Positions 44,550 through 52,818 of a stretch of 64,000 bases of DNA are shown one piece after another. The stretch is from Gammaproteobacteria bacterium (GTDB taxonomy: Bacteria > Pseudomonadota > Gammaproteobacteria > Coxiellales > Coxiellaceae). Numbering within the stretch: position 1 is the first letter of the stretch; each line of letters begins with the position of its first letter. Location of the stretch: assembly GCA_023266215.1 (NCBI GenBank), contig JAHFRQ010000001.1:62001-126000 (forward strand), given 5' to 3'. Below the pieces are notes generated by a model, which saw only the letters and a program-made list of their open reading frames with translations, had not been told where the DNA came from and searched no databases. Made by a program: the position numbers and the translations under genes.

Positions 44550-44702
44550 ATGCCAGCTAAGAAAAAAAAGAAAGCTTCGAAAGTGAAAACTAAGAAGCGT
44601 CGTAAGGCGAAGTCTGCTGTTAAGAAGGGCGGCGCTAAACGCAAAGCTAAGAAATCTTCTGCTAAGAAAAAGAAAGGCAGAGGCCGTCCAAAGAAGAAGT
44701 AA
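44550..44702 (+). CDS. Small histone H1-like Lys/Ala-rich DNA-binding protein
   Basis: A 50-residue protein, starting MPAKKKKKASK and ending RGRPKKK. Lysine and arginine make up about 60 percent of it, and Ala, Ser and Gly most of the rest, so it has no acidic residue and no hydrophobic core. AGGGAG lies 9 bases before the ATG, a strong ribosome site, and a hairpin terminator follows. It resembles the tails of Coxiella Hq1 and Chlamydia Hc1/Hc2 nucleoid proteins, and the RGRP stretch is AT-hook-like. A role in chromosome condensation is an inference from composition. Confidence 0.85.
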   Translation: MPAKKKKKASKVKTKKRRKAKSAVKKGGAKRKAKKSSAKKKKGRGRPKKK

Positions 44703-44723
44703 TTTTTCTTTGAATGTGAAAAG

Positions 44724-44754
44724 AAAGCCGCTCGTTAAACAGCGGCTTTTTTTA
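44724..44754 (+). terminator. Rho-independent terminator of the H1-like gene
   Basis: AAAGCCGCT and AGCGGCTTT form a perfect 9-bp stem around an 8-base loop, followed by further T residues. It begins 22 bases after the stop codon and stands before the convergent 44766 gene. Confidence 0.9.
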
Positions 44755-44765
44755 TGGGTGGGGTT

Positions 44766-46388
44766 TTAACTACTTGGGTTTATTGCCGATCTCAAATCAG
44801 AAGAAGATAAACTTCTTTCAGATGTTCCAAAGAAGCCAGGTGAGGCAGGAGTTACCACAAGGATTCGCCTTGCTTCATCTGAGTCACCATCATGCGTATC
44901 CATTGAGCTGCTGCCATCGTCAGCTAATTTAAAAAACTTATTCAGGTCGCCTCTCACTTCTTCGGCCATATTTTTTTTATACCATGCGAGAAAATCAGCA
45001 GGAGACACCTCTTCCAGTCGCTTGATCAACTCTGTAAGCGCTGTTATCACCAATGATAATTGCTCATAGCCTTTATCCGCTGCTAATTTTTCAAGAACAA
45101 CTGGCAATGTACAAACTGCAAAATACCAATTAAATCCAACAGCAGAGTCTCCTGCTAATGCACAAACAGAAGAAAAGATACTTTGAACTTCTTCACATAA
45201 TAGCTGCGTAGTTTCACCGGAAGGTATTGCAAGCAATGTAATAATGGTTAAGCCGATTGCTGATCGCGCAAAACCAGCCCATTTGTTATTCCCCAGCATC
45301 ACAGAGTTTGGTAATTTACCATGCATCGCAGTCGCTACAAGATTAGACGCAGCTCTTGCAACTCCAAAACCACCAACCCAGTCCATAAAAAGTTGTGGCG
45401 ATAATAAAAATATCCCGAAGCTACTACGCACCAAAGATTGCGAGATATTCCAAAATCCCGACATACCCACTAACTCACCAAAATCCTGTCCAGCAGCTAA
45501 ACCATAAATGCCAGCGCTAACGCACATGATCAATGAAATCGTAATACCTGCAACAATCCTAGCAGCGTTACCCGCCGAAGATAAAAGAGCGTTATCAAAT
45601 ATCGGTCTTGGCGCAAGTGCTGCGTAAGCAAGCGCTATACGCATAAAATGATCCTCTCGAGACTCATTTTCGTCTACTACAAATACTTCAGGATTTATTT
45701 CTCTGTATTGCGCTAACTGCACACACCACAACAGTTGCTTCATTTGCTTGATGACACGACGCAGCTCTATTGCGTCAACGTTCATATCCATTGGCGTACA
45801 AATAGATCCCAACAATTTCACTGATTCTTTTCCCTTGTTCCACGCTTTTGTATTAGACAACGCATTCATTAATAAATTTCCGACCAACACCATTGCAGCT
45901 AATGTGTAAGTCAGCAGTACGCCTTCTTTTGAGTCTTTAATTGTAATGGCAGCATAGGGCAATGCAAAAAGAGTGGCGAAAAGCATCGTTATTGCCAATG
46001 CTTTTCTATCTTTATCAGGACCAACAAGTTTAGTTTTTGTGTATTGAGCTGCTTGCAACGCAAAAGTGTAGCTGACAAAAAAATTAATGCCTGTTCCAGA
46101 GCCTTCTTTTTCCCAACCTTTTCCCATAGTGACCACAAGATAAAATAGCGCTGCAAAAAGGGCTAAAACACCCGCTAAAATATATTCCCATATCGCTGTC
46201 TGTGATAATGCCGGATCATTTAAAAGAAAAGGAGGAAATTTAATCACGCGCCCTGCGACATCATCAGGTATCGTTGTGACTACAAATGGGGTTGCTGTTG
46301 TAGCTGAACCATAACCAGCCGTTAAATTCAGTGGGCCTAATAATGGTGCTTCATTTTTCAAACTAACTTTCGAATTCCTGCGTGACAT
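44766..46388 (-). CDS. Polytopic membrane protein of unknown function
   Basis: A 540-residue protein with about eight to nine hydrophobic segments. Two or three lie at residues 65-180 and more at 275-420, with a cytoplasmic-type helical region between (about 195-265). The C-terminal 90 residues are soluble, acidic and rich in Ser/Asp (SSSMDTHDGDSDEARR), ending in a Ser-rich tail. No transporter motif is seen. It has the flavour of the 59503-61464 protein (long, polytopic, soluble terminus), but I cannot show homology by eye. Function unknown. Confidence 0.68.
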   Translation of the reverse strand: MSRRNSKVSLKNEAPLLGPLNLTAGYGSATTATPFVVTTIPDDVAGRVIKFPPFLLNDPALSQTAIWEYILAGVLALFAALFYLVVTMGKGWEKEGSGTGINFFVSYTFALQAAQYTKTKLVGPDKDRKALAITMLFATLFALPYAAITIKDSKEGVLLTYTLAAMVLVGNLLMNALSNTKAWNKGKESVKLLGSICTPMDMNVDAIELRRVIKQMKQLLWCVQLAQYREINPEVFVVDENESREDHFMRIALAYAALAPRPIFDNALLSSAGNAARIVAGITISLIMCVSAGIYGLAAGQDFGELVGMSGFWNISQSLVRSSFGIFLLSPQLFMDWVGGFGVARAASNLVATAMHGKLPNSVMLGNNKWAGFARSAIGLTIITLLAIPSGETTQLLCEEVQSIFSSVCALAGDSAVGFNWYFAVCTLPVVLEKLAADKGYEQLSLVITALTELIKRLEEVSPADFLAWYKKNMAEEVRGDLNKFFKLADDGSSSMDTHDGDSDEARRILVVTPASPGFFGTSERSLSSSDLRSAINPSS

Positions 46389-46493
46389 ATTTTTTCAACC
46401 TATTTTAATGAGTGGATTACGAACATTAAACCAATCTTTGGTTGAAGTCACTGGGTTTTGAAAAATTTTTTTATTTAATGTTGCCTTAAGGAT

Positions 46494-46820
46494 TTAAAAC
46501 ACCACCGCCTTGGCTTTATCTAGTAATTCGCGCAACGTAGTTGCCGATAATGCACCTGACTCAGCATATAAAATCGCGTGATTGCGAATAATCATCACAA
46601 ATGGCACGGATTGAACTGAAAATTCTTGCGCTAGCGATTTTTCTTTATCGACATCGACGCTCGCGAAATGACAATTAGGATATTCTGGTGCAATTGCTTC
46701 CATTACTTTCGCAAAACTTTTACACGGTCCGCACCATTCTGCGAAGAAATCAATTACTAATAATTCATGTGCATCGAGCGCGGCATCAAATTGTGCTGCA
46801 GTTAATGTACTCACTGACAT
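46494..46820 (-). CDS. trxA: Thioredoxin
   Basis: A 108-residue thioredoxin fold with the redox motif WCGPC (Cys30 and Cys33) in FFAEWCGPCKSF and the cis-proline segment SVQSVPFVMI. Length and motif match classical TrxA. It is followed by the orphan membrane gene and preceded by adk on the same strand, with a 24-base gap to adk. Confidence 0.9.
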   Translation of the reverse strand: MSVSTLTAAQFDAALDAHELLVIDFFAEWCGPCKSFAKVMEAIAPEYPNCHFASVDVDKEKSLAQEFSVQSVPFVMIIRNHAILYAESGALSATTLRELLDKAKAVVF

Positions 46821-46844
46821 AAAGCCTCCCTGTTAAATAAAAAC

Positions 46845-47483
46845 TTATTGTAACACTTGAATAATTCTTTCCTGCACTTCAATTGTTTTTCCAATGCCAG
46901 ACACACAATGATAACGTGGCGCCTCAGGATCGCCCGATTTGGCCCATTCACAATAGTAATTTAAGAGCGGACTGGTTTGTTTGTGATAAACCGCCAATCG
47001 TTCGCGCACGGTATTTTCATGATCATCGATACGCTGTATTAACGGCTCGTTTGTAACCGTATCAAAACCCGCTTGATTATAAACGCGGCCTGATGGTAAA
47101 TGCACCCAGCGCGAACTGAGACGTCGAATAATTTCTGCGTCATCGACTTGAATATTAATTACATGATCCAATCGAATTTTTTGCTCACGCAGCGCATCTG
47201 CTTGATGCAATGTGCGTGGAAAGCCATCGAACAAAAAGCCATGTTCACAATCTTTTTCAGCAATTCTTGATTTTACTAGCGCAATAATAATGTCATCAGA
47301 GACTAAAGCACCAGAATCCATTACGGCTTTCACAGTGTGGCCCAGCGGCGTATTGTTTTTAACAGCAGCGCGCAACATATCGCCCGTTGAAATTTGCACG
47401 ATACCAAAATGCGACACTAAAAATTGTGCTTGCGTGCCTTTGCCAGCACCGGGCGGCCCCAGCAACATAATACGAATACTCAA
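46845..47483 (-). CDS. adk: Adenylate kinase
   Basis: A 212-residue nucleoside monophosphate kinase with P-loop GPPGAGKGT (residues 9-17), TGDMLRAAV, and FDGFPRTLHQ. The LID region has HLPSGRVYN without zinc-binding cysteines. It interconverts ATP+AMP and 2 ADP. The protein is of normal length for the long form. Confidence 0.95.
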   Translation of the reverse strand: MSIRIMLLGPPGAGKGTQAQFLVSHFGIVQISTGDMLRAAVKNNTPLGHTVKAVMDSGALVSDDIIIALVKSRIAEKDCEHGFLFDGFPRTLHQADALREQKIRLDHVINIQVDDAEIIRRLSSRWVHLPSGRVYNQAGFDTVTNEPLIQRIDDHENTVRERLAVYHKQTSPLLNYYCEWAKSGDPEAPRYHCVSGIGKTIEVQERIIQVLQ

Positions 47484-47530
47484 AATGCCGACTCCCTATT
47501 CAAAAAGTCAAAAAAGCAACTCTAGCACGA

Positions 47531-47998
47531 TCACGAATGACAACCAATCCCGTTTTGCAATTCACTCTGAACGTGCCCCGTTCGTAAAATAGTAATTTTA
47601 GCTGATTGATGTGTGTTTTTCGTATTGCACAACAAAAAACTGCCCTGCTGTCCAAAGGTAAATCCATCCGCTTGCCATTCAATAAAATGATTATCGCCCA
47701 AGCTGCTGCGAAACGTGAGCGTAAATTGTTTCGATATGGCTGAATAGGTGCGAAATATTTTTTGATGATTGATATCTGTAATCACAAAGCCATTCTGCCA
47801 ATCTGATTCAGCTGGCGCAACCATAATAGAGTTTTTAGAATTAATAGCTAAACTCTGCGCATAGTGCAGCATACCCACTATTTTATTAATATTATAATTT
47901 AATTGATTTTTAAGCATGAATTCGCGATAGGAGATCACGCTGGATAATAATAAAATACTAGAAATTAAAATAGTGATTAATAATTCAAATAAAGTCAT
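47531..47998 (-). CDS. GspH/FimT-type pseudopilin lacking a normal leader
   Basis: A 155-residue protein whose start, MTLFELLITILISSILLL, is the hydrophobic helix of type IV pseudopilins. The family normally begins with a short basic leader ending in Gly before a Phe-Thr-Leu. Here the first Met takes the place of the Phe, and only three codons without Gly separate it from an upstream stop. PilD cleavage would therefore not be possible as annotated. It is followed by adk and preceded by the CorB-like gene, and no other pilin gene is present. Confidence 0.75.
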   Translation of the reverse strand: MTLFELLITILISSILLLSSVISYREFMLKNQLNYNINKIVGMLHYAQSLAINSKNSIMVAPAESDWQNGFVITDINHQKIFRTYSAISKQFTLTFRSSLGDNHFIEWQADGFTFGQQGSFLLCNTKNTHQSAKITILRTGHVQSELQNGIGCHS

Positions 47999-47999
47999 A

Positions 48000-49268
48000 T
48001 TAATGACTCAATTCGGTTTTTAATTTTGGAAAAACGCGAACTTGATGAATGGTGTTACGCACAACCGACAAAACTTCCATAGGATAACCGCCAATGCGCG
48101 CGCAGACATCAGCCTTTGGAATCGTTTCTAGATATTCAACAATTAAACCGCTGAGTGTTCGCGGGCCTTCAATAGGCAAGCTCCAATGCGCCAGGCGATT
48201 TAAGTCGCGCACCGTAATTCTGGCATCGACTAAAACGCTGCCGTCTTTCTGCGGCGTAATCCAGCGCGCCATCTCAACAGTACTCATTGCAAATTCGCCC
48301 ACAATTTCTTCGAGCACATCTTGCAAAGTCAAAATACCTTGGATTTCGCCGTATTCATTCACAACCAAACCCACTGTTTTTTGCTCGCGCTGAAAATTAA
48401 GTAATTGCTGATGCAACAGCACACTCTCCGGAATAAAATACGTTTCAGTCGCGCATCGCATCAACGCTTCTTTTCCAAAATGCGGATCTTGCAACTGCAC
48501 CAACACAGTGCGCAGCATGACAATACCTTTGACATAATCAATATTGTCAGCATAAAGCGGTAAATAATCGTGTGGGCTGCTTTTAATTTGCTGCACAATG
48601 CTGTGCCAATCTAGCTCCAAATTAATACCGATAATTTCACTCTTCGGCACCATGATTTCCGCAACAGTGACCTGTTGCAAATCAATCACGCGTAATAGCA
48701 TATGCTGATAGTTTAACGCTTCAGAACCCATGGTTTCATGCACCACTGAACGCAACTCTTCAATAGATAATGGCTCGATTTTACGCTTTCTAACATGCAC
48801 ACCAAATAAAAATAACAATCCGTTCGCGCAATTATTAATAATCCATACAATTGGATTTAATATGGTAAGCAAAAATAATAACGGCCCTGATGTTAAGAAC
48901 GCAACGCGTTGCGGATGCAATGCAGCATAAGTCTTCGGCGCGGTTTCAGAAACAATTAGCAAAACAAATGTTAATAGAATAGTTGCGATGACCACACCTA
49001 AATCATTAAAGTAATGCACGGCAATAAAAGTGGCCACAGCGGAAGCGGCAACATTGGCAACGGTGTTGCCAAATAAAATAATACTCAGTAATCGATCAGG
49101 TCGCTCCAATAATTTGACAACCCGCATGGCACGCTTATCTGATTTTCGCGCTAAGTGCCTCAATCGATAACGATTAATCGCCATCATTCCCGTTTCAGCG
49201 GCAGAAAAAAAGAGCGAGGTAAAAATCAATAGAATTAATATGATAATCAACATAAATTTATAATCCAA
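48000..49268 (-). CDS. CNNM/CorB (YfjD) family transporter protein
   Basis: A 422-residue protein with an N-terminal DUF21 domain (three to four membrane segments; FFSAAETGMMAINR is the signature), a cytoplasmic CBS pair (VPKSEIIGI and EYGEIQGILTLQDVLEEIVGE) and a C-terminal CorC_HlyC domain. Family members are tied to magnesium/cobalt transport. It is coupled by an 11-base overlap to ypjD, as in many gammaproteobacteria (yfjD-ypjD-ffh). Confidence 0.9.
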   Translation of the reverse strand: MDYKFMLIIILILLIFTSLFFSAAETGMMAINRYRLRHLARKSDKRAMRVVKLLERPDRLLSIILFGNTVANVAASAVATFIAVHYFNDLGVVIATILLTFVLLIVSETAPKTYAALHPQRVAFLTSGPLLFLLTILNPIVWIINNCANGLLFLFGVHVRKRKIEPLSIEELRSVVHETMGSEALNYQHMLLRVIDLQQVTVAEIMVPKSEIIGINLELDWHSIVQQIKSSPHDYLPLYADNIDYVKGIVMLRTVLVQLQDPHFGKEALMRCATETYFIPESVLLHQQLLNFQREQKTVGLVVNEYGEIQGILTLQDVLEEIVGEFAMSTVEMARWITPQKDGSVLVDARITVRDLNRLAHWSLPIEGPRTLSGLIVEYLETIPKADVCARIGGYPMEVLSVVRNTIHQVRVFPKLKTELSH

Positions 49269-50028
49269 CCGCTAAAATTAATAATAAAACCCCTAAAAAA
49301 GTAGTGTCAATAGCCGCACGACCTCGCAGCCCTGTTTTAAATCTAGCTAATAACAACAGACCAAATACCAGCCACGATAAAAAAGTCAGTAGTGTTTTAA
49401 TCAAAAAATGCGCGTGTAAAAATATGAGTGTATGAAAAAAATATATACTGGTCAGCAATACTGCGGATAATAAAATAAACCCGAGTGAGATAACTTGAAA
49501 TAATAAAATCTCGCTTGATTCTAATGCGGGTAATTTAATCATGAGCACTGAACATTTTTTATGACGAATACAATATTCCTGCGCTGCCAACAGAACCGCT
49601 AGCAATCCTGCAAAACATAAAACACAAAAAGAAAAAAGTGAAATAATAATATGAAATAACGTATCAGGATGCGCAATAGAATGAATAACAACTTGGCTTG
49701 GAAAATAGCAAACTAAAATAATCGATATCGCATTGAGCGGAAAAATAATCAGCAGCAACAGCTCAATTGATTTTCGCGTCGCGATGACTAATGTCAATAC
49801 CGCGATCACCCAAGTAATTAGCGAAAATAAATTGAGCAAACTTAAATTTTGCCCTGGCACAATATCAATCCATACATGCAATAACACTGCATGCAAGCAA
49901 ACAGCCATCAGCCCAAAACCCAATGACCACCACTTTAACTGACTCGACGGACACACAAACACACTGGATTGCAAAAATGTCCCCAGCAAGTAAAAAAACA
50001 ACGTGAGAAAAGCAATGGAGCTTAGCAA
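49258..50028 (-). CDS. ypjD: YpjD/CorE-like cytochrome c assembly-type inner membrane protein
   Basis: A polytopic protein of the CcsA/HemX fold with about eight helices and the segment GQNLSLLNLFSLITW, which matches YpjD. The frame is open back to an ATG at 50163, but that overlaps the antitoxin gene by 88 bases. The TTG at 50028, with AAAAGGA at 8 bases, gives 256 residues, close to the 263 of E. coli YpjD. I therefore use 50028, which removes the overlap with higA. Confidence 0.82.
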   Translation of the reverse strand: MLSSIAFLTLFFYLLGTFLQSSVFVCPSSQLKWWSLGFGLMAVCLHAVLLHVWIDIVPGQNLSLLNLFSLITWVIAVLTLVIATRKSIELLLLIIFPLNAISIILVCYFPSQVVIHSIAHPDTLFHIIISLFSFCVLCFAGLLAVLLAAQEYCIRHKKCSVLMIKLPALESSEILLFQVISLGFILLSAVLLTSIYFFHTLIFLHAHFLIKTLLTFLSWLVFGLLLLARFKTGLRGRAAIDTTFLGVLLLILAVGL

Positions 50029-50075
50029 AATGCAAATCCTTTTATGACCACTCAAATAAAAATAGAGTAGCAGAA

Positions 50076-50381
50076 TCAAGCAATAGATAACAATCCGTTC
50101 CGCATGACTAAATTTAGCAATTTTAACGATGTTCCGCGCGGATGTTTTTCCCCAGCTTCCCATTTTTTAACTGTCGAGGCGCTCGTATTTAAATACTTAG
50201 CAAACACTGGTTGACTCACTTTCTCTTGCTTTCGCAGCTTCCTGATTTGTTTTGGCGTTAACTCTTTAACAGGCGTTAAGCACAATACATCAAATTCACG
50301 CATAGTTTGCAGATCGATCAGATTCGCTTCATGCAAATCTTGAGCCGACTCATGAACCACTTCTAAAATTGTTTTTTTCAT
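50076..50381 (-). CDS. higA: HigA-like XRE antitoxin
   Basis: A 101-residue helix-turn-helix protein: KLRKQEKVSQPVFAKYLNTSASTVKKWE (split across two helices), then EKHPRGTSLKLLNLV. The C-terminal VKKWE-x-GEKHPRG is typical of antitoxins of RelE/HigB toxins. It overlaps the toxin gene by TAATG. It probably binds the palindrome upstream of the toxin gene (50773-50791). Confidence 0.87.
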   Translation of the reverse strand: MKKTILEVVHESAQDLHEANLIDLQTMREFDVLCLTPVKELTPKQIRKLRKQEKVSQPVFAKYLNTSASTVKKWEAGEKHPRGTSLKLLNLVMRNGLLSIA

Positions 50382-50746
50382 TACATCACTCTCACTAATT
50401 TTCCAGAATCAATCGCACTTTTTAAGTTGTCTTCATTATGCTGAACATATTTTTCTGCCAGCATTTTGAAAGCCTGCTTTTCACGCTTGCTTAAATCTAT
50501 CTTTTCACTTTTCAAATATCCATACATAAAAACCGCCAGCCTGTTGTCGCGGTAGGCGACAATGGTTCTAGCGCCAGCGCGTTTGCCCTTTCCCTTTGCG
50601 GGAATGCGCTTTTTATATACGAGCCCACCTAAATTTGCCTCATAAAGACCCTGCTGCAATTCTTCAATTGCATCGATCAAGACAGAATCATCAATTTTTT
50701 CCTCTTTTGCCCACTCATCAAAGGCTTTATTTTTAAGAATTAACAC
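50381..50746 (-). CDS. higB: RelE/HigB-like toxin
   Basis: A 121-residue protein starting from GTG, with KKRIPAKGKGKRAGARTIVAYR, the strand region of a HigB-type ribosome-dependent nuclease, and FMYGYLKSEKIDLSKREKQAFK at the C-terminus. The high content of basic residues suits an RNA-binding toxin. It is the first gene, as usual in higBA. It sits between ypjD and ffh, which are adjacent in many gammaproteobacteria, so the pair is probably acquired. Confidence 0.85.
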   Translation of the reverse strand: MLILKNKAFDEWAKEEKIDDSVLIDAIEELQQGLYEANLGGLVYKKRIPAKGKGKRAGARTIVAYRDNRLAVFMYGYLKSEKIDLSKREKQAFKMLAEKYVQHNEDNLKSAIDSGKLVRVM

Positions 50747-50770
50747 GCTTAATTGCCCCGCTATTTTGTT

Positions 50771-50799
50771 AGTATGCCACTAAGTGGCATATATGTCAA
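50771..50799 (-). promoter_or_regulatory. higBA promoter with a perfect palindromic operator
   Basis: On the minus strand TTGACA and CATACT are spaced by 17 bases. Between and across them lies TATGCCACTAAGTGGCATA (50773-50791), a 19-base perfect palindrome around a central A, occupying the spacer. A repressor bound there would block RNA polymerase. Confidence 0.75.
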
Positions 50800-50985
50800 A
50801 TATCACCAAAAACAGTGTAATGCCTACATAGAAAAAAGATATCCGTAAAAATGAAAATATAAGTAGAAAAAAAACTTGCGCTCGACTCATTTTTTCTAGC
50901 AAGTCATACCGTATTTTTGAAAAATCTCTAGCTCCTTAATCAATATCACTTTATAATTCCCAGCAAAATCATAAGAGAAAAATAT

Positions 50986-52374
50986 ATGTTCAACCAACTC
51001 ACCGATCGGCTTTCCAATAGTATTAACAAATTGCGAGGCATCGGGCGCCTCACAGACGACAACATCCAGGAAACCTTGGGCGAGGTCCGAAAGGCGCTCA
51101 TTGAGGCAGACGTCGCCCTGCCGGTGGTTAAAACTTTTATTGATGGCGTGCGCGACAAAGCAGTAGGTCAAACCGTTATTCGACAAGTTCGCCCGGGCGA
51201 AGCCTTCGTTAAATTGGTTCAAGATGAGCTTACGCTGGTGCTGGGCGAGAAAACCGCTGAGCTTAATCTCAACGCGCAAAAACCCGTGATTTTTTTAATG
51301 GCAGGTTTACAAGGCTCAGGCAAAACCACAACGTCTGCAAAATTAGCAAAATGGCTTGCGGATCATCACAAAAAATCAGTCATGTTAACATCGGCTGATA
51401 TTTACAGACCCGCTGCCATTGAACAATTAGAGACACTGGCAAAACAAATCGGGGCACACTTTTTTCCATCTCAGCCTAATCAAAAACCGTTAGATATTGT
51501 TAAAAACGCAATTGATCATGCTAAAAAACAATTTATTGATGTGTTAATTATTGATACGGCAGGTCGTCTGCATATTGACGATGACATGATGCAAGAAATT
51601 CGCGCTATTTCAGATTATGCAAATCCGACTGAAACACTTCTCATTGTCGACAGCATGTCAGGTCAAGATGCGGCAAATGTTGCGAAGACTTTTAATGACA
51701 CATTGGCATTAACGGGTGTCATCTTAACTAAAACCGATGGCGATTCTCGCGGTGGCGCGGCATTATCCATGCGACTCATTACCGGCAAGCCCATTAAATT
51801 TGTCGGCACAGGCGAAAAAATTGATGGTCTCTCGCCCTTTCATCCTGAACGCGTCGCATCTCGTATTTTGGGCATGGGCGATATTGTCAGCTTAGTTGAA
51901 TCAGTTCAACAAAAAGTAGATAAAAAAGAAGTTGATAAATTATCAAAGAAATTACAAAAAGGAAAACGATTTGATTTTAATGATTTTCTCTCGCAGCTCC
52001 ATCAAATGAAAAAACTAGGTAGCCTACAAAGCATCATGGAAAAATTACCAGGCGCTGGAAAATTGCCTAAAGGCGCAGCGGCCATGATGGATGACAAAAC
52101 GATTGTGCAAATGGAAGCGATTATTTATTCCATGACACAAAAAGAACGTCGATTCCCCGCCTTGCTCGATGGCTCGCGCAAACGCAGAATTTCAGCAGGC
52201 TCTGGAACTACCTTGCAAGATGTTGGAAAACTGCTAAAACAATTTATGCAATTACAAAAAATGCTCAAAAGATTTAAAGGCAATAAAATGGCAAATCAAA
52301 TGAAGCAAATGCAACAAATGAAAGACAAATTACCGCCAGAATTGCTCAGTCAATTTCCGGATATGTTTAAGTAA
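50986..52374 (+). CDS. ffh: Signal recognition particle protein Ffh
   Basis: A 462-residue GTPase. N domain (FNQLTDRLSNSINKLRG), G domain with GLQGSGKTTTSAKLA, DTAGRLHID, TKTDGDSRGG and GTGEKIDGL, then a methionine-rich M domain that binds 4.5S RNA (about residues 325-450), ending MKQMQQMKDKLP. It directs membrane proteins to the Sec translocon via FtsY. AAGAGAAA lies before the ATG. Normally rpsP follows; here a two-gene module on the other strand intervenes. Confidence 0.97.
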   Translation: MFNQLTDRLSNSINKLRGIGRLTDDNIQETLGEVRKALIEADVALPVVKTFIDGVRDKAVGQTVIRQVRPGEAFVKLVQDELTLVLGEKTAELNLNAQKPVIFLMAGLQGSGKTTTSAKLAKWLADHHKKSVMLTSADIYRPAAIEQLETLAKQIGAHFFPSQPNQKPLDIVKNAIDHAKKQFIDVLIIDTAGRLHIDDDMMQEIRAISDYANPTETLLIVDSMSGQDAANVAKTFNDTLALTGVILTKTDGDSRGGAALSMRLITGKPIKFVGTGEKIDGLSPFHPERVASRILGMGDIVSLVESVQQKVDKKEVDKLSKKLQKGKRFDFNDFLSQLHQMKKLGSLQSIMEKLPGAGKLPKGAAAMMDDKTIVQMEAIIYSMTQKERRFPALLDGSRKRRISAGSGTTLQDVGKLLKQFMQLQKMLKRFKGNKMANQMKQMQQMKDKLPPELLSQFPDMFK

Positions 52375-52395
52375 AACACAATAAAACACATTATT

Positions 52396-52818
52396 TTATT
52401 TTTGATGCACTAAAACATGAGTTCGATTCAATAATGTTTGTGTTGCGATGATCAAATCGTGCAGTAAGCGCTCATCAATTTCCGAATGCCCTTCATATTC
52501 AGCTAAATTTCGACAATCGTGCGCCTTAGATAAAACACGCCAAACTTCTGGACCCAAATCAGTCACTAGAGGTACCGCCTGAAAAACAATGTAACGATTT
52601 GAAGCGCGATAGCCTCTTGAGCGCAATGCGGCTAATGCAATTGAATGCGCCGCATTGTAGGCCAAATCAAAACGACTCTCGGATGCTAGCGCGCTATTTT
52701 GCGCATCTTTCAGGCGCGCTTTTCCCGATTTTAGCAAACCCAGTAATTCATCTTGATCAGCAGGCTCTGCTTTTAACTGTCCTGTTTTGACAAGATTATT
52801 TAAGTTGCTTGAACTCAT
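52396..52818 (-). CDS. HEPN-domain protein paired with a nucleotidyltransferase
   Basis: An all-helical protein of 140 residues with FDLAYNAAHSIALAALRSRGYRASNRY, a HEPN-type pattern, and CRNLAEYEGH in place of the classical R-x4-H-x-Y (the spacing differs, so activity is uncertain). I start it at the ATG at 52818, which has GGAATGGAAG upstream; an ATG at 52830 is also in frame. It overlaps the upstream nucleotidyltransferase by 23 bases. The pair matches a HEPN/MNT toxin-antitoxin design. Confidence 0.78.
   Translation of the reverse strand: MSSSNLNNLVKTGQLKAEPADQDELLGLLKSGKARLKDAQNSALASESRFDLAYNAAHSIALAALRSRGYRASNRYIVFQAVPLVTDLGPEVWRVLSKAHDCRNLAEYEGHSEIDERLLHDLIIATQTLLNRTHVLVHQK

Noticed and set aside
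46427-46442. Short inverted repeat AACCAA/TTGGTT upstream of the 44766 gene
   Set aside because: A 6-bp stem in AT-rich DNA with no flanking promoter or T-run is not distinguishable from chance.
50896-51279. A 127-residue open frame on the minus strand at the ffh start
   Set aside because: It lies antisense to the well-conserved N and G domains of Ffh, and its residues have no family character; a shadow frame.
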